64,000 nucleotides of DNA from Ferriphaselus amnicola (GTDB lineage: Bacteria > Pseudomonadota > Gammaproteobacteria > Burkholderiales > Gallionellaceae). The notes under the pieces are model-generated. The model was not told the DNA's origin, did not search any database, and saw only the letters and a list, made by a program, of their open reading frames with translations. Location of the stretch: positions 682,001 to 746,000 of the forward strand of contig NZ_AP018738.1 of NCBI RefSeq assembly GCF_000974685.2, read 5' to 3'. This document shows, in pieces, positions 35,383-46,522 of the stretch. Position 1 is the first letter of the stretch. Each line of letters opens with the position of its first letter. Both the position numbers and the translations under genes were made by a program.

Positions 35383-36063
35383 TCAAGCAGCTTGCAAAAC
35401 TCCATCCACCAAGCGTAACTGGCGCTGCATCTTGCTGGCGAGTTCGAGGTCGTGGGTGACAATGATGACGCTGGTGTTGAGGCGAGCGTTGAGCTCTAGC
35501 AGCAAGGTGAACAGTGCTTGAGCGCTGGCGCGGTCGAGGTTGCCGGTCGGCTCGTCGGCCAACACGCAGGCTGGTTGAGTGACTAGAGCGCGGGCGACGG
35601 CGACGCGCTGGCGCTCACCTCCGGAAAGTTCGGCGGGCAAGTGCTCCAAACGATGGCCGAGGCCGACGTGTTCCAGCATGGCGGCGGCTTGCGGCGCGGC
35701 TTCCTCGCGTTTCATGCCACGGATCAGCAGTGGCATGGCGACGTTCTCCAGCGCAGTGAACTCGGCCAGCAGATGGTGGAACTGATAGACGAAGCCAAGG
35801 TGACGGTTGCGCAGCTCACCGCGCGCCGCTTCACTCATGGCTTGCACATCCTGCCCCAGAATCTTCACGCTGCCGCTGCTCGCGGTGTCCAGCCCGCCCA
35901 GCAGATGGAGCAGGGTACTCTTGCCGGAACCGGATGCGCCGAGGATGGCGAGGCTCTCTCCGCGCGCTACCTGCAAATCCACCCCGCTCAGCACCGTGAC
36001 GTTGAGCTTACCCTGCGCGTAAGTCTTGCGCAGTTCCTTGCAATCAATGACCAGATCACTCAT
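35383..36063 (-). CDS. lolD: Lipoprotein-releasing ABC transporter ATPase LolD
   Basis: A 226-residue ATPase: Walker A GASGSGKS (about residues 42-49), Q-loop FVYQFHHLL, signature LSGGERQR, Walker [12 protein letters not shown] and the H-loop THD. It powers release of outer-membrane lipoproteins from the inner membrane to LolA. It overlaps the end of the permease gene by 8 bases. Confidence 0.94.
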   Translation of the reverse strand: MSDLVIDCKELRKTYAQGKLNVTVLSGVDLQVARGESLAILGASGSGKSTLLHLLGGLDTASSGSVKILGQDVQAMSEAARGELRNRHLGFVYQFHHLLAEFTALENVAMPLLIRGMKREEAAPQAAAMLEHVGLGHRLEHLPAELSGGERQRVAVARALVTQPACVLADEPTGNLDRASAQALFTLLLELNARLNTSVIIVTHDLELASKMQRQLRLVDGVLQAA

Positions 36064-37315
36064 AGCGTAACGCCTCCGCCGGTTGAACCTTGGCTGCGCG
36101 CCAACTTGGGTAAAGGGTCGCCAGCAGACTGATGACGAAGGACATCGAGGCGACCACGATCACATCGGCGCTGTGCAGATCGGAAGGTAGCTCACTGATG
36201 TAGTAGAACTCCTTGGACAGGAACTGCACGCCGAACAGGTGTTCGATGAACGGGATGAGGGTGCCGATGTTCAGCGCGATCAGTACGCCGCCGCCCACGC
36301 CCAGCACCATGCCGATCAGGCCGATCAGCACGCCTTGCACCATGAAGATCTTCATGATGCTGGACGGCGACGCGCCCAAGGTGCGCAAGATGGCGATGTC
36401 GGCCTGCTTGTCGGTCACGGCCATCACCAGCGTGGAGACGATGTTGAACGCGGCGACTAGCACGATCAGCGAAAGGATGATGAACATCATCTTCTTCTCC
36501 ATCGCCACCACGGCGAAGTAGTTAGCGTTCTGCTGCGTCCAGTCGGTGGCGTAGATGCCGGGCGGCAACTGGCCTCCGAGCTTGAGTGCGACTTCCGGTG
36601 CGCGGTCGAGATCGTGCAAGTTGCCGCTGATGCCGCTCACTGCCTCACCCAAACGGAACAGTTTCTGTGCGTCGTTCAGGTGGATGAGCACTAGAGCGTT
36701 GTCGAAGGGAGCCATGCCCACCTCGAAAATGCCGACTACGCGGAACTGTTTCAGGCGCGGCAGCATCCCGGCGGGAGTGATCTGACCTTGCGGGGTGATG
36801 AGCAGCACCGAATCGCCCAAGCGTGCGCCCATCGCACGGGCGAGGTCGCTACCCAGCGTGATGCCGAACTCGCCGGGGCGCAGATCATCCAGCTTGCCCA
36901 ATTTCATCTTGTCGCCCAAGCCGGTCAGGCGCTGTTCGTCCGTCGGCAGGATGCCACGCACCATCACGCCTTGCACTACCTCGTTCAGCGACACCATGCC
37001 CTGGCCGCTCACATAGGGCGCAGCGGCACGCAACTCCGACTGTTTTCCTAGCGCAGCCAACAGCGGTTGCCAGTCCAGTAACTGACCGGTTTCACTGACG
37101 ACTTGCAGATGGGGCGTCACGCCTAGGATGCGTGCGCGAACCTCTTTCTGGAAGCCGTTCATCACCGACAACACCACGATCAACGCCGCCACGCCAAGCG
37201 CGATGCCCAGCATCGAGATCAGCGAGATGAACGAAATGAAGTGGTTGCGGCGCTTGGCGCGGGTGTAACGCAGACCGATGAGGAGTTCGTAAGGACGCAA
37301 GGGAAAGACCGGCAA
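36056..37315 (-). CDS. Lipoprotein-releasing system permease LolC/LolE
   Basis: A 419-residue permease with four transmembrane segments (first near residues 25-50, three in the last third) and a large periplasmic domain between them, the MacB/LolC layout. Sequences such as [20 protein letters not shown] and [26 protein letters not shown] are typical. Only one permease gene accompanies lolD, so it may act as a homodimer (LolF-like) or pair with a permease encoded elsewhere. Divergent from the next gene. Confidence 0.92.
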   Translation of the reverse strand: MPVFPLRPYELLIGLRYTRAKRRNHFISFISLISMLGIALGVAALIVVLSVMNGFQKEVRARILGVTPHLQVVSETGQLLDWQPLLAALGKQSELRAAAPYVSGQGMVSLNEVVQGVMVRGILPTDEQRLTGLGDKMKLGKLDDLRPGEFGITLGSDLARAMGARLGDSVLLITPQGQITPAGMLPRLKQFRVVGIFEVGMAPFDNALVLIHLNDAQKLFRLGEAVSGISGNLHDLDRAPEVALKLGGQLPPGIYATDWTQQNANYFAVVAMEKKMMFIILSLIVLVAAFNIVSTLVMAVTDKQADIAILRTLGASPSSIMKIFMVQGVLIGLIGMVLGVGGGVLIALNIGTLIPFIEHLFGVQFLSKEFYYISELPSDLHSADVIVVASMSFVISLLATLYPSWRAAKVQPAEALRYE

Positions 37316-37408
37316 AAAGTTCGGGCGCTAGTTTGCCATAAGCGGGGCGTGCGTGCGGTGGGAATGAGACGGAAATCTATCCTGCGCCCCTCTGGTAAAC
37401 TCCGTGCC

Positions 37409-38416
37409 ATGAAAAATGTACAGTTGATCGTTCCTGATTTGCTTCCGCCGCCGGACTGGGCAGGGGAGTTGTTGTCTGGTTTGGCGGTGCCTGCACTGGA
37501 TGCCTTGCTGGTACGGGGTGAGCGGACGGCTGCTGAGTCGGCGACGATGGAATCGGCGTTGTGTCGCGCTTTTGGGGTGTCAGTGGAAGAGGGCGGCGAT
37601 CCGGTGGCGGCGATCACGGCGCAGGCGGATGGATTGTCGCAAGGTGGTTACTGGCTGCGCGCTGATCCGGTGCATTTCTTATTGCAGCGAGACAAGATCG
37701 TGGCGCTGCCTACCGGCGGCGTAACCTCGGATGAGGTTGCGGCCTTGATCGGGAGCCTCAATCAGCATTTTCGTGAGGACGGACTGACGTTCCATGCGCC
37801 TCATCCGCAGCGCTGGTATCTGCGGTTGGAGGTGGCACCCAGCATCACGACTACACCGCTGTCTCAGGTGTTGGGGCGCGACATTCGCCATCTGTTGCCA
37901 CAAGGTGAGGCCGCGCTTCGCTGGCATCGTTTGACCAACGAGATTCAGATGTTGCTGCACCAACACCCAATCAACGAGGCGCTGGAGGCGCGCGGCTTAC
38001 GCGCGGTCAACGGCGTGTGGCTGTGGGGCGGAGGCGCTGCTGGGGTGGCGCTGTCCAAGTCACTCCAATCGGTAGCTACCGATGAGACACTGGCGGGACA
38101 GTTCGCCCAGCTTGCCGGGCAGTCTGAGCACGCTTGGCCGGATTGCTGGCAGTCTGCCGAAGGCGCGCAGTTACTGGTGTACGGCGGCTTGGGTGAGGCG
38201 TTGCGGGCGGGTGACTGGCAGGCGTGGCGCGAGCGGATTCAGGCATTCGAGTACAGCTACGCGCAGCCCTTATTGGCGGCGCTACGCCGAGGCGAGTTGG
38301 CTCGGCTGGAAATTCAGGTGCTGTGCAGTGGCGGTGACGCAAGGATGTACACGTTGAAACGTGCTTCGGTGTGGAAGCTCTGGCGGCGCGGCGGTTTGGT
38401 GCAGGCTGTCCGCTAG
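37409..38416 (+). CDS. Uncharacterised phosphoglycerate-mutase-like protein
   Basis: A 335-residue protein starting at ATG 37409; the frame is open upstream but that overlaps the divergent lolC/E start. It opens with QLIVPDLLPPPDW and contains QGGYWLRADPVHF and LWGGGAAG, motifs I associate with conserved betaproteobacterial proteins annotated as cofactor-independent phosphoglycerate mutase-like or COG4255. The full metal-binding set of true mutases is not recognised. The function is not established. It ends 7 bases before the converging hemerythrin gene. Confidence 0.6.
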   Translation: MKNVQLIVPDLLPPPDWAGELLSGLAVPALDALLVRGERTAAESATMESALCRAFGVSVEEGGDPVAAITAQADGLSQGGYWLRADPVHFLLQRDKIVALPTGGVTSDEVAALIGSLNQHFREDGLTFHAPHPQRWYLRLEVAPSITTTPLSQVLGRDIRHLLPQGEAALRWHRLTNEIQMLLHQHPINEALEARGLRAVNGVWLWGGGAAGVALSKSLQSVATDETLAGQFAQLAGQSEHAWPDCWQSAEGAQLLVYGGLGEALRAGDWQAWRERIQAFEYSYAQPLLAALRRGELARLEIQVLCSGGDARMYTLKRASVWKLWRRGGLVQAVR

Positions 38417-38423
38417 AGGGTGA

Positions 38424-38819
38424 CTAACTCCGGCTGGCGATGAACGCGGCCGTGATGAAATCCATCGTGTTGACGTGATTGACGAACCAGTTGCCGACAT
38501 CCTTTTTCAGCCAATTTTTCAACGCTTCTGCATCGCGTCCCCGTTTCCAAGCCTCCATCTGTGTAGTCATGTCGGCCAGTACGCGGTCGTGTTCGCCCTT
38601 GTGCATGGGGTAGGGTGGGAACTGTGCGGCCTGCATCCGGCTTTCTTCCTCGGCGAAGTGGTGGCGGGTGTGATCCAGCAAGTCGTCGAGCCGTGCATCT
38701 AGCTTGTCGAGGTCGAGAGGCGACTGGTTCAATGACTCAAGCAACTGATCGCGAAGGGCGTCAAATTCCTGATGGTCACGGTTCATGAAGTCTAAGGCGA
38801 CGTGTGGATAGTTCAACAT
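38424..38819 (-). CDS. Bacteriohemerythrin
   Basis: A 131-residue four-helix protein with the complete set of di-iron ligands: His16, His50, His54, Glu58, His73, His77, His115 and Asp120 (HQEF, HTRHHFAEEE, HKGEH, HVNTMD). Such proteins bind O2 reversibly and are thought to store or sense oxygen, which suits a microaerophile. It is single-domain with no fusion to a signalling module. Confidence 0.88.
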   Translation of the reverse strand: MLNYPHVALDFMNRDHQEFDALRDQLLESLNQSPLDLDKLDARLDDLLDHTRHHFAEEESRMQAAQFPPYPMHKGEHDRVLADMTTQMEAWKRGRDAEALKNWLKKDVGNWFVNHVNTMDFITAAFIASRS

Positions 38820-38960
38820 GGCGGATTTCGCGTCCTAGTCAGGTCGTTGGTGTGTCGTCGATTTTACGCAGAAAACGTCGCCTGTTCCTAGTTTTGCGGC
38901 TAGTCTTCGGTGATATGATGCGCAGCAGTCTAGTCATTATCGAGAACTGGGGAGTGGCAA

Positions 38961-39524
38961 ATGGATACCATCAAATTAGGCTCACGTGCGAATAATCCAG
39001 ACATGGATTGGAGTCAGGTGCGCGAAACGGTGCTGATGCTGGAGTTGTCGATGGTGCAGATCGACACGGCCTTACGCGACAGTCGATCTTCTTTTGAGGT
39101 GCTTTCCAGTACCTTTACCGCGATGGCGAATTTCCTCAGTTCGCAGCAAGAAACATTGCATTCGCTGCCGACCACGGAGGAGGGTGAGGCCATGAAGGCG
39201 GGCGTTCTAGAAACGGGCTCTCATGTGATGAGTATGATGCATGAGGCTATCATCTCCTTCCAGTTTTATGATCGCATGGGGCAGCGGTTGGATCATGTCT
39301 GTCATAGCTTGCACTCTCTCAGTCAGCTCGTTGCAGACCGAAGCAAGATCTATTCTCCGGAGGAGTGGATGAATTTGCAGGACTTGATTCGCTCGAAGTA
39401 CACCACGCCGGAAGAGAGGGACATGTTCGATGCGGTGGTGCTTGGTGTGCCTGTTGAGGAGGCTATCAATAAATACGTCGCCAATCTGCAAGAAAAGGCG
39501 GGCGGGGACGTTGAGCTGTTCTGA
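38961..39524 (+). CDS. Conserved unknown helical protein, CheZ-like segment
   Basis: A 187-residue, mainly helical protein of no family I can name. The segment SFQFYDRMGQRLDHV near residue 100 resembles the Asp-Arg-x2-Gln helix of CheZ-type phosphatases and related chemotaxis-linked proteins. The C-terminal third (SPEEWMNLQDLIRSKYT, ERDMFDAVVLGVPVEEAI) looks conserved. It lies just 6 bases upstream of sdhB, where sdhA would normally stand, and may share its transcript. No chemotaxis gene is near. Confidence 0.6.
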   Translation: MDTIKLGSRANNPDMDWSQVRETVLMLELSMVQIDTALRDSRSSFEVLSSTFTAMANFLSSQQETLHSLPTTEEGEAMKAGVLETGSHVMSMMHEAIISFQFYDRMGQRLDHVCHSLHSLSQLVADRSKIYSPEEWMNLQDLIRSKYTTPEERDMFDAVVLGVPVEEAINKYVANLQEKAGGDVELF

Positions 39525-39530
39525 TCTGGC

Positions 39531-40226
39531 ATGAAGTTTCGCATCTACCGTTACAACCCCGAGACCGACCATCGCCCTGCGATGCGGGAGTATGAGTTGG
39601 AGCTCGAGTCTGGCGACAAGATGTTGCTGGATGCGCTGATGTTGTTGCGGGAGCAGGACGATAGTCTGGGTTTTCGAAAATCCTGCCGTGAAGGTGTGTG
39701 CGGTTCCGATGCTATCAACATCAATGGTCGCAATGGCTTGGCGTGCATTACGCCGCTCTCTAGCCTGAAACAACCCATCGAATTGCGCCCGCTGCCCGGT
39801 CTGCCGGTGATCCGCGACCTCATCGTGGACATGACGCAGTTCTTCAAGCAATATCACTCGATCAAACCTTATCTCATCAACAATGATCCGCCACCGGAGA
39901 CTGAGCGGCTGCAGTCGCCCGCTGCGCGTGCCGAGTTGGATGGCTTGTATGAGTGCATCCTGTGCGCGTGCTGTTCGACCTCTTGCCCCTCGTTCTGGTG
40001 GAACCCAGACAAATTCGTCGGCCCCGCTGGATTGCTGCAAGCTTACCGCTTTATCGCCGACACTCGCGATCAGGAGACTGCCGAGCGTCTTGACTACCTC
40101 GAAGATCCGTACCGCTTGTTTCGTTGCCATACCATCATGAGTTGTGTCGAAGTCTGCCCCAAGGGGCTCAATCCCACCGAGGCCATTGGAAAGATCAAGG
40201 ACTTGATGATCAAGAGGATGGTGTGA
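39531..40226 (+). CDS. sdhB: Succinate dehydrogenase iron-sulfur subunit
   Basis: A 231-residue SdhB. The 2Fe-2S site is CREGVCGSD...C (Cys52, Cys57, Asp60, Cys72). The [4Fe-4S] and [3Fe-4S] ligands lie in CILCACCSTSCP and CHTIMSCVEVCPKGLNP. It passes electrons from SdhA flavin to the membrane quinone. The usual partners sdhC, sdhD and sdhA are not found upstream within this window. Its stop overlaps the sdhE start by 4 bases. Confidence 0.95.
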   Translation: MKFRIYRYNPETDHRPAMREYELELESGDKMLLDALMLLREQDDSLGFRKSCREGVCGSDAININGRNGLACITPLSSLKQPIELRPLPGLPVIRDLIVDMTQFFKQYHSIKPYLINNDPPPETERLQSPAARAELDGLYECILCACCSTSCPSFWWNPDKFVGPAGLLQAYRFIADTRDQETAERLDYLEDPYRLFRCHTIMSCVEVCPKGLNPTEAIGKIKDLMIKRMV

Positions 40227-40483
40227 GCGGCAAGCCTGAGTCTGCGATAGGGCGTGCGTGTCACAATCGGCTCTTGTGGCGCTGTCGGCGCGGATTGTTA
40301 GAGCTGGATCTGGTGCTGGAGCACTTTGTCGTGCGTCACTTCGATACGTTGAGCGCGCAGCAGCAGGAGCAATTTCTGATTTTGCTTGATCTGCCCGACA
40401 ACGAACTTTTGGATATGATTACAGGTAAAATCGAAACGAAGGACGAATTCCGTCCCCTTTTAGATTTGCTGATCGCCGCTTGA
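40223..40483 (+). CDS. sdhE: FAD assembly factor SdhE
   Basis: An 86-residue helical protein starting at GTG, in the 4-base overlap with sdhB. RRGLLELDLVLEHF contains the Arg-Gly-x-x-Glu motif that is required for covalent flavin attachment to SdhA. Its substrate SdhA must be encoded elsewhere. Confidence 0.92.
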   Translation: MSGKPESAIGRACHNRLLWRCRRGLLELDLVLEHFVVRHFDTLSAQQQEQFLILLDLPDNELLDMITGKIETKDEFRPLLDLLIAA

Positions 40484-40521
40484 TGCTGCGGTGCTTTAAG
40501 AATATTGGCTAGGATAAGAAC

Positions 40522-41808
40522 ATGGAAAAGAAGCGCGTTGCGACATTGACACTGGACGATGGTCGAGTCATCGAATTGCCTATCCTAGACGGGACGCTGG
40601 GGCCGGATGTGCTGGACATCCGTAATCTAGCTAAGGCGGGACTGTTCACTTTCGATCCCGGCTTCATGGCCACCGCCAGCTGCGAATCGAAGATCACTTT
40701 CATCGATGGCGAAGCCGGTTTGCTCTATTACCGAGGCTACCCCATTGAGCAATTGGCTGCGCACTCCGACTTCCTCGAAGTGTGTTATCTGCTGCTCAAT
40801 GGTGACTTGCCGAATGCGGAGCAGAAGAGCGAATTCGTCGATAAGGTCAGGCAGCACACGATGGTGCATGACCAGTTGGCTCGTTTCTTCAGTGGCTTCC
40901 GTCGTGATGCCCATCCGATGGCGGTGATGGTGGGGGTGGTGGGCGCGCTGTCGGCGTTCTATCACGACTCGCTGGACATCACCAACCCCGAACATCGCGA
41001 GATCTCCGCCCTGCGGCTGATCTCCAAGGTGCCGACCATCGCGGCGATGGCCTACAAATACAACATCGGCGAGCCGTTCATGTACCCGAAGAACAAGTTC
41101 AGCTATGTTGAGAACTTCATGCACATGATGTTCGCTACGCCGTGCGAGGACTATGTGCCTAACCCGGTGCTGGTGCGCGCGCTGGAGCGTATCTTCATCT
41201 TGCACGCCGACCACGAGCAGAACGCTTCGACCTCGACCGTGCGTCTGGCTGGCTCGTCCGGTGCCAGCCCGTTCGCCTGCGTGTCGTCCGGTATCGCCGC
41301 TTTGTGGGGGCCGGCGCACGGTGGTGCGAATGAGGCTGTGTTGAAGATGTTGGAAGAGATCGGCGACGTGTCGCGCGTGGCTGATTTCATGAAGGGTGTG
41401 AAAGAGAAGAAATACCGCTTGATGGGTTTTGGTCACCGCGTCTATCGCAACATGGATCCGCGTGCCGCTGTGATGCGCGAGACCTGTTACGAGGTGCTGA
41501 AAGAACTCAATCTGGCCGACGATCCGATGTTCAAGATGGCGCTGGAGTTGGAGCAGATCGCTTTGCGCGACCCCTATTTCATCGAGCGTAAGCTGTATCC
41601 GAATGTGGATTTCTATTCCGGCATCGTGCTGCGCGCATTGGGTATCCCGACCAATATGTTCACAGTGATCTTCGCTTTGGCACGCACTATCGGCTGGATC
41701 TCGCAGTGGAGCGAGATGATCGCCGATACTGAACGCCGCATCGGGCGTCCGCGTCAGTTGTATCAGGGCGCGACCAAGCGGGATTTCATGCCCGTGACCG
41801 AGCGTTAG
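40522..41808 (+). CDS. gltA: Citrate synthase (type II)
   Basis: A 428-residue citrate synthase that condenses acetyl-CoA with oxaloacetate. Segments [30 protein letters not shown] and [15 protein letters not shown] hold the active-site His residues and CoA contacts of the proteobacterial type. Normal length. It follows sdhE by 38 bases and precedes sucA by 12 bases, a conserved TCA order. Confidence 0.97.
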   Translation: MEKKRVATLTLDDGRVIELPILDGTLGPDVLDIRNLAKAGLFTFDPGFMATASCESKITFIDGEAGLLYYRGYPIEQLAAHSDFLEVCYLLLNGDLPNAEQKSEFVDKVRQHTMVHDQLARFFSGFRRDAHPMAVMVGVVGALSAFYHDSLDITNPEHREISALRLISKVPTIAAMAYKYNIGEPFMYPKNKFSYVENFMHMMFATPCEDYVPNPVLVRALERIFILHADHEQNASTSTVRLAGSSGASPFACVSSGIAALWGPAHGGANEAVLKMLEEIGDVSRVADFMKGVKEKKYRLMGFGHRVYRNMDPRAAVMRETCYEVLKELNLADDPMFKMALELEQIALRDPYFIERKLYPNVDFYSGIVLRALGIPTNMFTVIFALARTIGWISQWSEMIADTERRIGRPRQLYQGATKRDFMPVTER

Positions 41809-41820
41809 AACCTAGCGGCT

Positions 41821-44691
41821 ATGGGTGAGCGCAGCTACCTTGAGTCGATGCAGGACAGTTCGCGGCTGTTCGGGGCGAACGCTGGTTTCATCGAAGGCTT
41901 GTACGAAGACTATCTGCTCGATCCGAGCCGTGTTCCCGAAGCTTGGCGTGGATATTTTGACGGACTGCAACTCACTCCGGGGGCGACTCACGAACTCGCC
42001 CATTCGCCGGTGCAACGCAGCTTCGCGGCCCTTCCGCTGGCAGGTAACAAGCCTGCGGTGAGTCTGGAAGCCGACCACGCGCGCAAGCAGGTGTTCGTAT
42101 TGCAGCTCATCAATGCACATCGTTTTCTCGGCATCCGTCGCGCCAATCTTGATCCGCTTGCGCGCCATGTCAAGCCTGAGGTGCCGGAGCTGGATCCGGC
42201 ATTCTATGGCCTGAGCGAGGCGGATCTCGATCTCACGTTCGAGACGGGTTCGCTGGTCAGCGCGCAACGTATGACTTTGCGGGAGATCGTCGGCCTACTG
42301 CGCCAGACCTATTGCAGCAGCATCGGTGCGGAATACATGTACATCTCGGACATGACGCAGAAACGCTGGATACAGCAGCGCATCGAGAGTGTGCGTGGCC
42401 AGCGGGCGAGCACCCAAGAGCAGCGGCGCGAATTGTTATGGCAGCTGACCGCCGCCGAGACGCTGGAACGTTATCTGCATACCAAATACGTCGGCCAGAA
42501 GCGATTCTCGCTGGAAGGCGGCGAAACCGTCATCCCCTTGCTGAATCACTTGTTGCAGCACGCGGGTGCGGCAGGGGTGAAGGAGTCCGTGATCGGCATG
42601 GCGCATCGTGGGCGTCTCAACGTGTTGGTCAACATCATCGGCAAGCAACCGTCGATGTTGTTCGCCGAATTCGAAGGCATCCATAACGACCATCTGACCT
42701 CAGGCGATGTGAAATACCACCAAGGATTCTCGTCTGACATCGCCACGCCAGGCGGCCCGATGCACGTCACGTTGGCGTTCAATCCCTCGCATCTGGAGAT
42801 CGTTGATCCGGTGGTAGAGGGCTCGGTGCGCGCGCGTCAGCATCGTCGTGCCGATCATGCCGGTGATCAGGTCTTACCTATCTTGCTGCATGGGGATTCG
42901 GCTTTCGCCGGACAAGGCGTGGTGATGGAGACGTTGAGCCTGTCGCAGACGCGAGGCTATCGCACGGGCGGTACGGTGCATGTGGTCATCAACAATCAGA
43001 TCGGCTTCACCACCTCGGATGCGCGCGATACGCGCTCTTCGACCTACTGCACCGACATCGCTAAGATGGTCGAAGCGCCCATCTTCCATGTCAATGGCGA
43101 CGATCCCGAAGCAGTGTTGCTGGTCACCGAACTGGCGTTGGAATTCCGCATGGCGTTCCACAAGGACGTGGTGATCGACATGGTGTGCTTCCGTAAGCTC
43201 GGTCACAACGAGCAGGATGAGCCGCTGGTCACGCAGCCGTTCATGTACCGCTACATCAATCAGCATCCCGGCACGCGCGCCCGTTACGCGCAGACGTTGG
43301 TGGAGCAGGGCGTGATCGCCGCCACCGATCCCGATACCATGATCGCGGACTATCGCAAGCTGCTGGAAAGTGGCGGCAAGCTGGTCAAGGCTGCCGACAG
43401 CGATTTCCGCGTCGAGCATGCGGTGAGTTGGCGTAAGTTCCGGCTGGATGCGCGCTGGGACGAGCCGGTGATTACCGCCGTTCCTGCCGAGAAACTGCGC
43501 CATTACGCCGAGCGGCTAGTGAACATCCCGCCGCGATTTAAACTGCATTCACGCGTCGAAAAGATCCTCGCCGACCGTTCCGCCATGGGACGCGGGGAGT
43601 TATCGCTGGATTGGGGTATGGCCGAGAATCTGGCCTATGCTAGCTTGTTGGACGACGGCTATCCGGTGCGTTTGTCCGGGCAGGATTGTGGGCGCGGCAC
43701 CTTCTTCCATCGACACGCCATCCTGCATGATCAGAACCGTACCGAGTGGAAGCTGGGCGCGCACATTCCCTTGCAGCACATCGCGCCCAAGCAGGCCGAT
43801 TTCGCGGTGATCGACTCCATCCTTTCGGAAGAGGCGGTGCTTGGTTTCGAGTATGGCTACGCGACCGCCGATCCCGATTCGTTGGTGCTGTGGGAAGCGC
43901 AGTTCGGCGACTTCGCCAACGGCGCGCAAGTCGTTATCGACCAGTTCATCGCTTCCGGCGAAGCCAAGTGGGGACGTCTGTGCGGCCTGACCTTGCTGTT
44001 GCCGCATGGCTACGAAGGGCAGGGTGCGGAGCACTCCTCGGGACGTATCGAGCGCTATCTGCAACTGTGCGCGGAGTACAACATTCAGGTCGTCGTGCCG
44101 TCGTCGCCCGCGCAGATGTTCCACCTGCTGCGCCGCCAGATGCTACGCCCGTATCGCAAGCCGCTGATCGTGTTCACGCCCAAGAGTCTGCTGCGTAACA
44201 AGGATGCCGCTTCGCCGCTGAGCGAGCTGGCCGAAGGCCGCTTCCAGCCAGTGATCGGCGAGCGAGAAACGCTGGATGCGACCAAGGTCAAACGCATCAT
44301 CGCCTGTAGCGGCAAGGTGTATTACGAACTGCTCAACGCGCGTCGAGTCAAGGAGATAGCCGATATGGCGATCATCCGTATCGAGCAGCTATACCCTTTC
44401 CCGCACGAGGATTTTTCCGCGCAGATCGCCGCTTATCCGAACGCCACCGAGCTGATGTGGTGTCAGGAAGAACCGGGCAATCAGGGCGCATGGCATCGCA
44501 TCCAGCATTATCTGGCGCGCCATTTGCGTTCCGGCATGCAGCTTGGTTATGCCTTACGCGCTTCCGCCGCTGCACCGGCAGCGGGCTACCTCGCGCTGCA
44601 CAACGAACAACAGAAAGCCGTGATCGAGGCCGCCTTCCGCGACGACATCACTAAGCGCAACAACCCCGGAGCAAACCGCCATGCAAGTTGA
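41821..44691 (+). CDS. sucA: 2-oxoglutarate dehydrogenase E1 component
   Basis: A 956-residue thiamine-diphosphate enzyme that decarboxylates 2-oxoglutarate and loads succinyl onto SucB. The start of the protein contains [14 protein letters not shown]; the middle contains [14 protein letters not shown] and the TPP/Mg motif GDDPEAV...; the end contains [16 protein letters not shown]. Full length for the family. It overlaps sucB by 11 bases. Confidence 0.97.
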   Translation: MGERSYLESMQDSSRLFGANAGFIEGLYEDYLLDPSRVPEAWRGYFDGLQLTPGATHELAHSPVQRSFAALPLAGNKPAVSLEADHARKQVFVLQLINAHRFLGIRRANLDPLARHVKPEVPELDPAFYGLSEADLDLTFETGSLVSAQRMTLREIVGLLRQTYCSSIGAEYMYISDMTQKRWIQQRIESVRGQRASTQEQRRELLWQLTAAETLERYLHTKYVGQKRFSLEGGETVIPLLNHLLQHAGAAGVKESVIGMAHRGRLNVLVNIIGKQPSMLFAEFEGIHNDHLTSGDVKYHQGFSSDIATPGGPMHVTLAFNPSHLEIVDPVVEGSVRARQHRRADHAGDQVLPILLHGDSAFAGQGVVMETLSLSQTRGYRTGGTVHVVINNQIGFTTSDARDTRSSTYCTDIAKMVEAPIFHVNGDDPEAVLLVTELALEFRMAFHKDVVIDMVCFRKLGHNEQDEPLVTQPFMYRYINQHPGTRARYAQTLVEQGVIAATDPDTMIADYRKLLESGGKLVKAADSDFRVEHAVSWRKFRLDARWDEPVITAVPAEKLRHYAERLVNIPPRFKLHSRVEKILADRSAMGRGELSLDWGMAENLAYASLLDDGYPVRLSGQDCGRGTFFHRHAILHDQNRTEWKLGAHIPLQHIAPKQADFAVIDSILSEEAVLGFEYGYATADPDSLVLWEAQFGDFANGAQVVIDQFIASGEAKWGRLCGLTLLLPHGYEGQGAEHSSGRIERYLQLCAEYNIQVVVPSSPAQMFHLLRRQMLRPYRKPLIVFTPKSLLRNKDAASPLSELAEGRFQPVIGERETLDATKVKRIIACSGKVYYELLNARRVKEIADMAIIRIEQLYPFPHEDFSAQIAAYPNATELMWCQEEPGNQGAWHRIQHYLARHLRSGMQLGYALRASAAAPAAGYLALHNEQQKAVIEAAFRDDITKRNNPGANRHAS

Positions 44692-45823
44692 GATCAAAGT
44701 CCCGCAACTGTCCGAATCCGTATCAGAAGCCACCTTGCTGGCTTGGCACAAGCAGGCGGGTGATGCCGTCGCCGAAGGCGAGAACCTCATCGATGTCGAG
44801 ACCGACAAAGTGGTGCTGGAGTTGCCCGCCATCAAATTCGGCGTGCTGACGAAGATACTCAAAAAAGAAGGCGATCTGGTCACCAGTGGCGAAGTCATTG
44901 GCTTGATCGACACCGAGGCGCAAGCCAGCGCGGCTCCTGCGCAAGCGGCGGCTGTCGCTCCGGTGTTGCCGCCCGCCGCCCGCAAGCTGGCGCATGAGGC
45001 TGGGGTGGATGTTTCCAACATCGAAGGCAGCGGTCGAGGCGGTCGCATCACCAAAGACGACGTGAAGGCGGTCATCGAGAAACAGCCCGCTGCTGCGCCT
45101 GCGCCGCAAGCCGCTTCGGGTGGCCGCATTGAACAGCGCGTCCCGATGACCCGCATCCGTCAGCGCATCGCCGAACGTCTGCTGCAATCGCAGGCCAATG
45201 CCGCCATCCTCACCACTTTCAACGAAGTCAACATGCAGCCGGTGATCGACCTGCGCAACCGCTACAAGGATGCGTTCGAGAAGAAACACGGCGTGAAGCT
45301 GGGCTTCAGCTCGTTCTTCGTCAAGGCGGCGGTGCTGGCTTTGCAGAAATTCCCGGTCGTCAACGCCTCGGTGGATGGCACCGATGTGATCTACCACGGC
45401 TACTACGACATCGGCGTGGCCATCGGCAGCGAGCGCGGCTTGGTCGTGCCCATCATCCGTGACGCGGATAAGCTATCGTATGCCGACATCGAGCGCCAGA
45501 TCGTCGATTTCGGCGCGCGCGCCAAGGAAGGCAAGCTCACGCTAGACGAACTCTCCGGCGGCACCTTCTCCATCTCCAACGGCGGCGTGTTCGGCTCCAT
45601 GCTCTCCACCCCCATCATCAACCCGCCGCAAAGCGCCATCCTCGGCATCCACGCCACCAAAGATCGCCCCGTAGTCGAGAACGGCCAGATCGTCATCCGC
45701 CCAATCAACTACCTCGCCGTCTCCTACGACCATCGAATTATTGATGGGCGCGAAGCCGTGCAGTTCTTGGGCACGATCAAGGAAGCGTTGGAGTTCCCGG
45801 GTAGGGCGTTGCTAGATTTGTAA
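44681..45823 (+). CDS. sucB: 2-oxoglutarate dehydrogenase E2 (dihydrolipoyl succinyltransferase)
   Basis: A 380-residue E2 protein: lipoyl domain with Lys43 in [11 protein letters not shown], a short Ala/Pro linker, the E3-binding domain ([19 protein letters not shown]), and a catalytic domain ending [16 protein letters not shown] with the catalytic His and Asp. One lipoyl domain. The lpd (E3) gene that usually follows is absent here; an unknown AT-rich gene stands in its place. Confidence 0.96.
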   Translation: MQVEIKVPQLSESVSEATLLAWHKQAGDAVAEGENLIDVETDKVVLELPAIKFGVLTKILKKEGDLVTSGEVIGLIDTEAQASAAPAQAAAVAPVLPPAARKLAHEAGVDVSNIEGSGRGGRITKDDVKAVIEKQPAAAPAPQAASGGRIEQRVPMTRIRQRIAERLLQSQANAAILTTFNEVNMQPVIDLRNRYKDAFEKKHGVKLGFSSFFVKAAVLALQKFPVVNASVDGTDVIYHGYYDIGVAIGSERGLVVPIIRDADKLSYADIERQIVDFGARAKEGKLTLDELSGGTFSISNGGVFGSMLSTPIINPPQSAILGIHATKDRPVVENGQIVIRPINYLAVSYDHRIIDGREAVQFLGTIKEALEFPGRALLDL

Positions 45824-45839
45824 GTTGGAGAATGCTGAA

Positions 45840-46514
45840 ATGTATCTACCGCAGGCCGCTGAGAATTTAGCTCAAAGGTATGAGAGACAAGCGGTGCTGC
45901 GTGCTCTAGTTCAACTAATTCCATTTAATATGGGTTCGGCGATTGATACCGCAGTGCTGACCCGCCTTCAAACGGTGCGCGCTGAACGAGCAAGGGAATT
46001 TTTCGATGAGTTAGCCAAGAACGAAAGTAGGCTCACCCCAGAGTTGCTGGAATCCAACGAATTCTTGCATTGTTTCTATACGACATCTGAGGCAGCCCTC
46101 CGTACAAGTCAGTTTGAAAAAATCCGCATGTTCGCCCGCCTCCTCAGTGAATCGATGCAGCAAGGAATGTTTTCAGATATCGATGAATACGAAGAGCTTC
46201 TAGGCATCTTAATTGACTTATCGAATCGGGAGTTGACAGTACTAATTCTCGTCAATCGATACGAAACAGCCTACCCAAAGATTGACGGTGAAAATGAGTT
46301 GCAACGAGCGAATCGTTATTGGGACTCTCTCGTTTTAGAACTTTCTCGAACCCTCAGTGTACCTTCAGAAGAGGTTGATTCCATACTTCTACGTTTGAAT
46401 CGCAGTGGTTGCTATGAAACTTTTACCGGTACGTATTGGGACTACACGGGTGGTAAAGGGAAAACCACACCACTATATAGGCGTATAAAATCGATTGCGC
46501 TTGATGCTGACTAA
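45840..46514 (+). CDS. Unknown helical protein, AT-rich
   Basis: A 224-residue protein that I do not recognise. It is largely helical, rich in Glu/Leu/Arg, with no signal peptide or membrane segment, and ends with an aromatic stretch (TGTYWDYTGGKGKT). GGAG lies nine bases before ATG 45840. Its codon use is clearly more AT-rich than sucB and rep on either side, and a palindromic repeat follows directly. It may be an acquired gene. It does not obviously take part in the TCA cycle. Confidence 0.6.
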   Translation: MYLPQAAENLAQRYERQAVLRALVQLIPFNMGSAIDTAVLTRLQTVRAERAREFFDELAKNESRLTPELLESNEFLHCFYTTSEAALRTSQFEKIRMFARLLSESMQQGMFSDIDEYEELLGILIDLSNRELTVLILVNRYETAYPKIDGENELQRANRYWDSLVLELSRTLSVPSEEVDSILLRLNRSGCYETFTGTYWDYTGGKGKTTPLYRRIKSIALDAD

Positions 46515-46522
46515 TCGGCAAG

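Noticed and set aside
42874-43503. A 209-codon minus-strand frame within sucA
   Set aside because: Antisense to conserved sucA catalytic sequence, rich in His/Arg/Gln, with no known domain.
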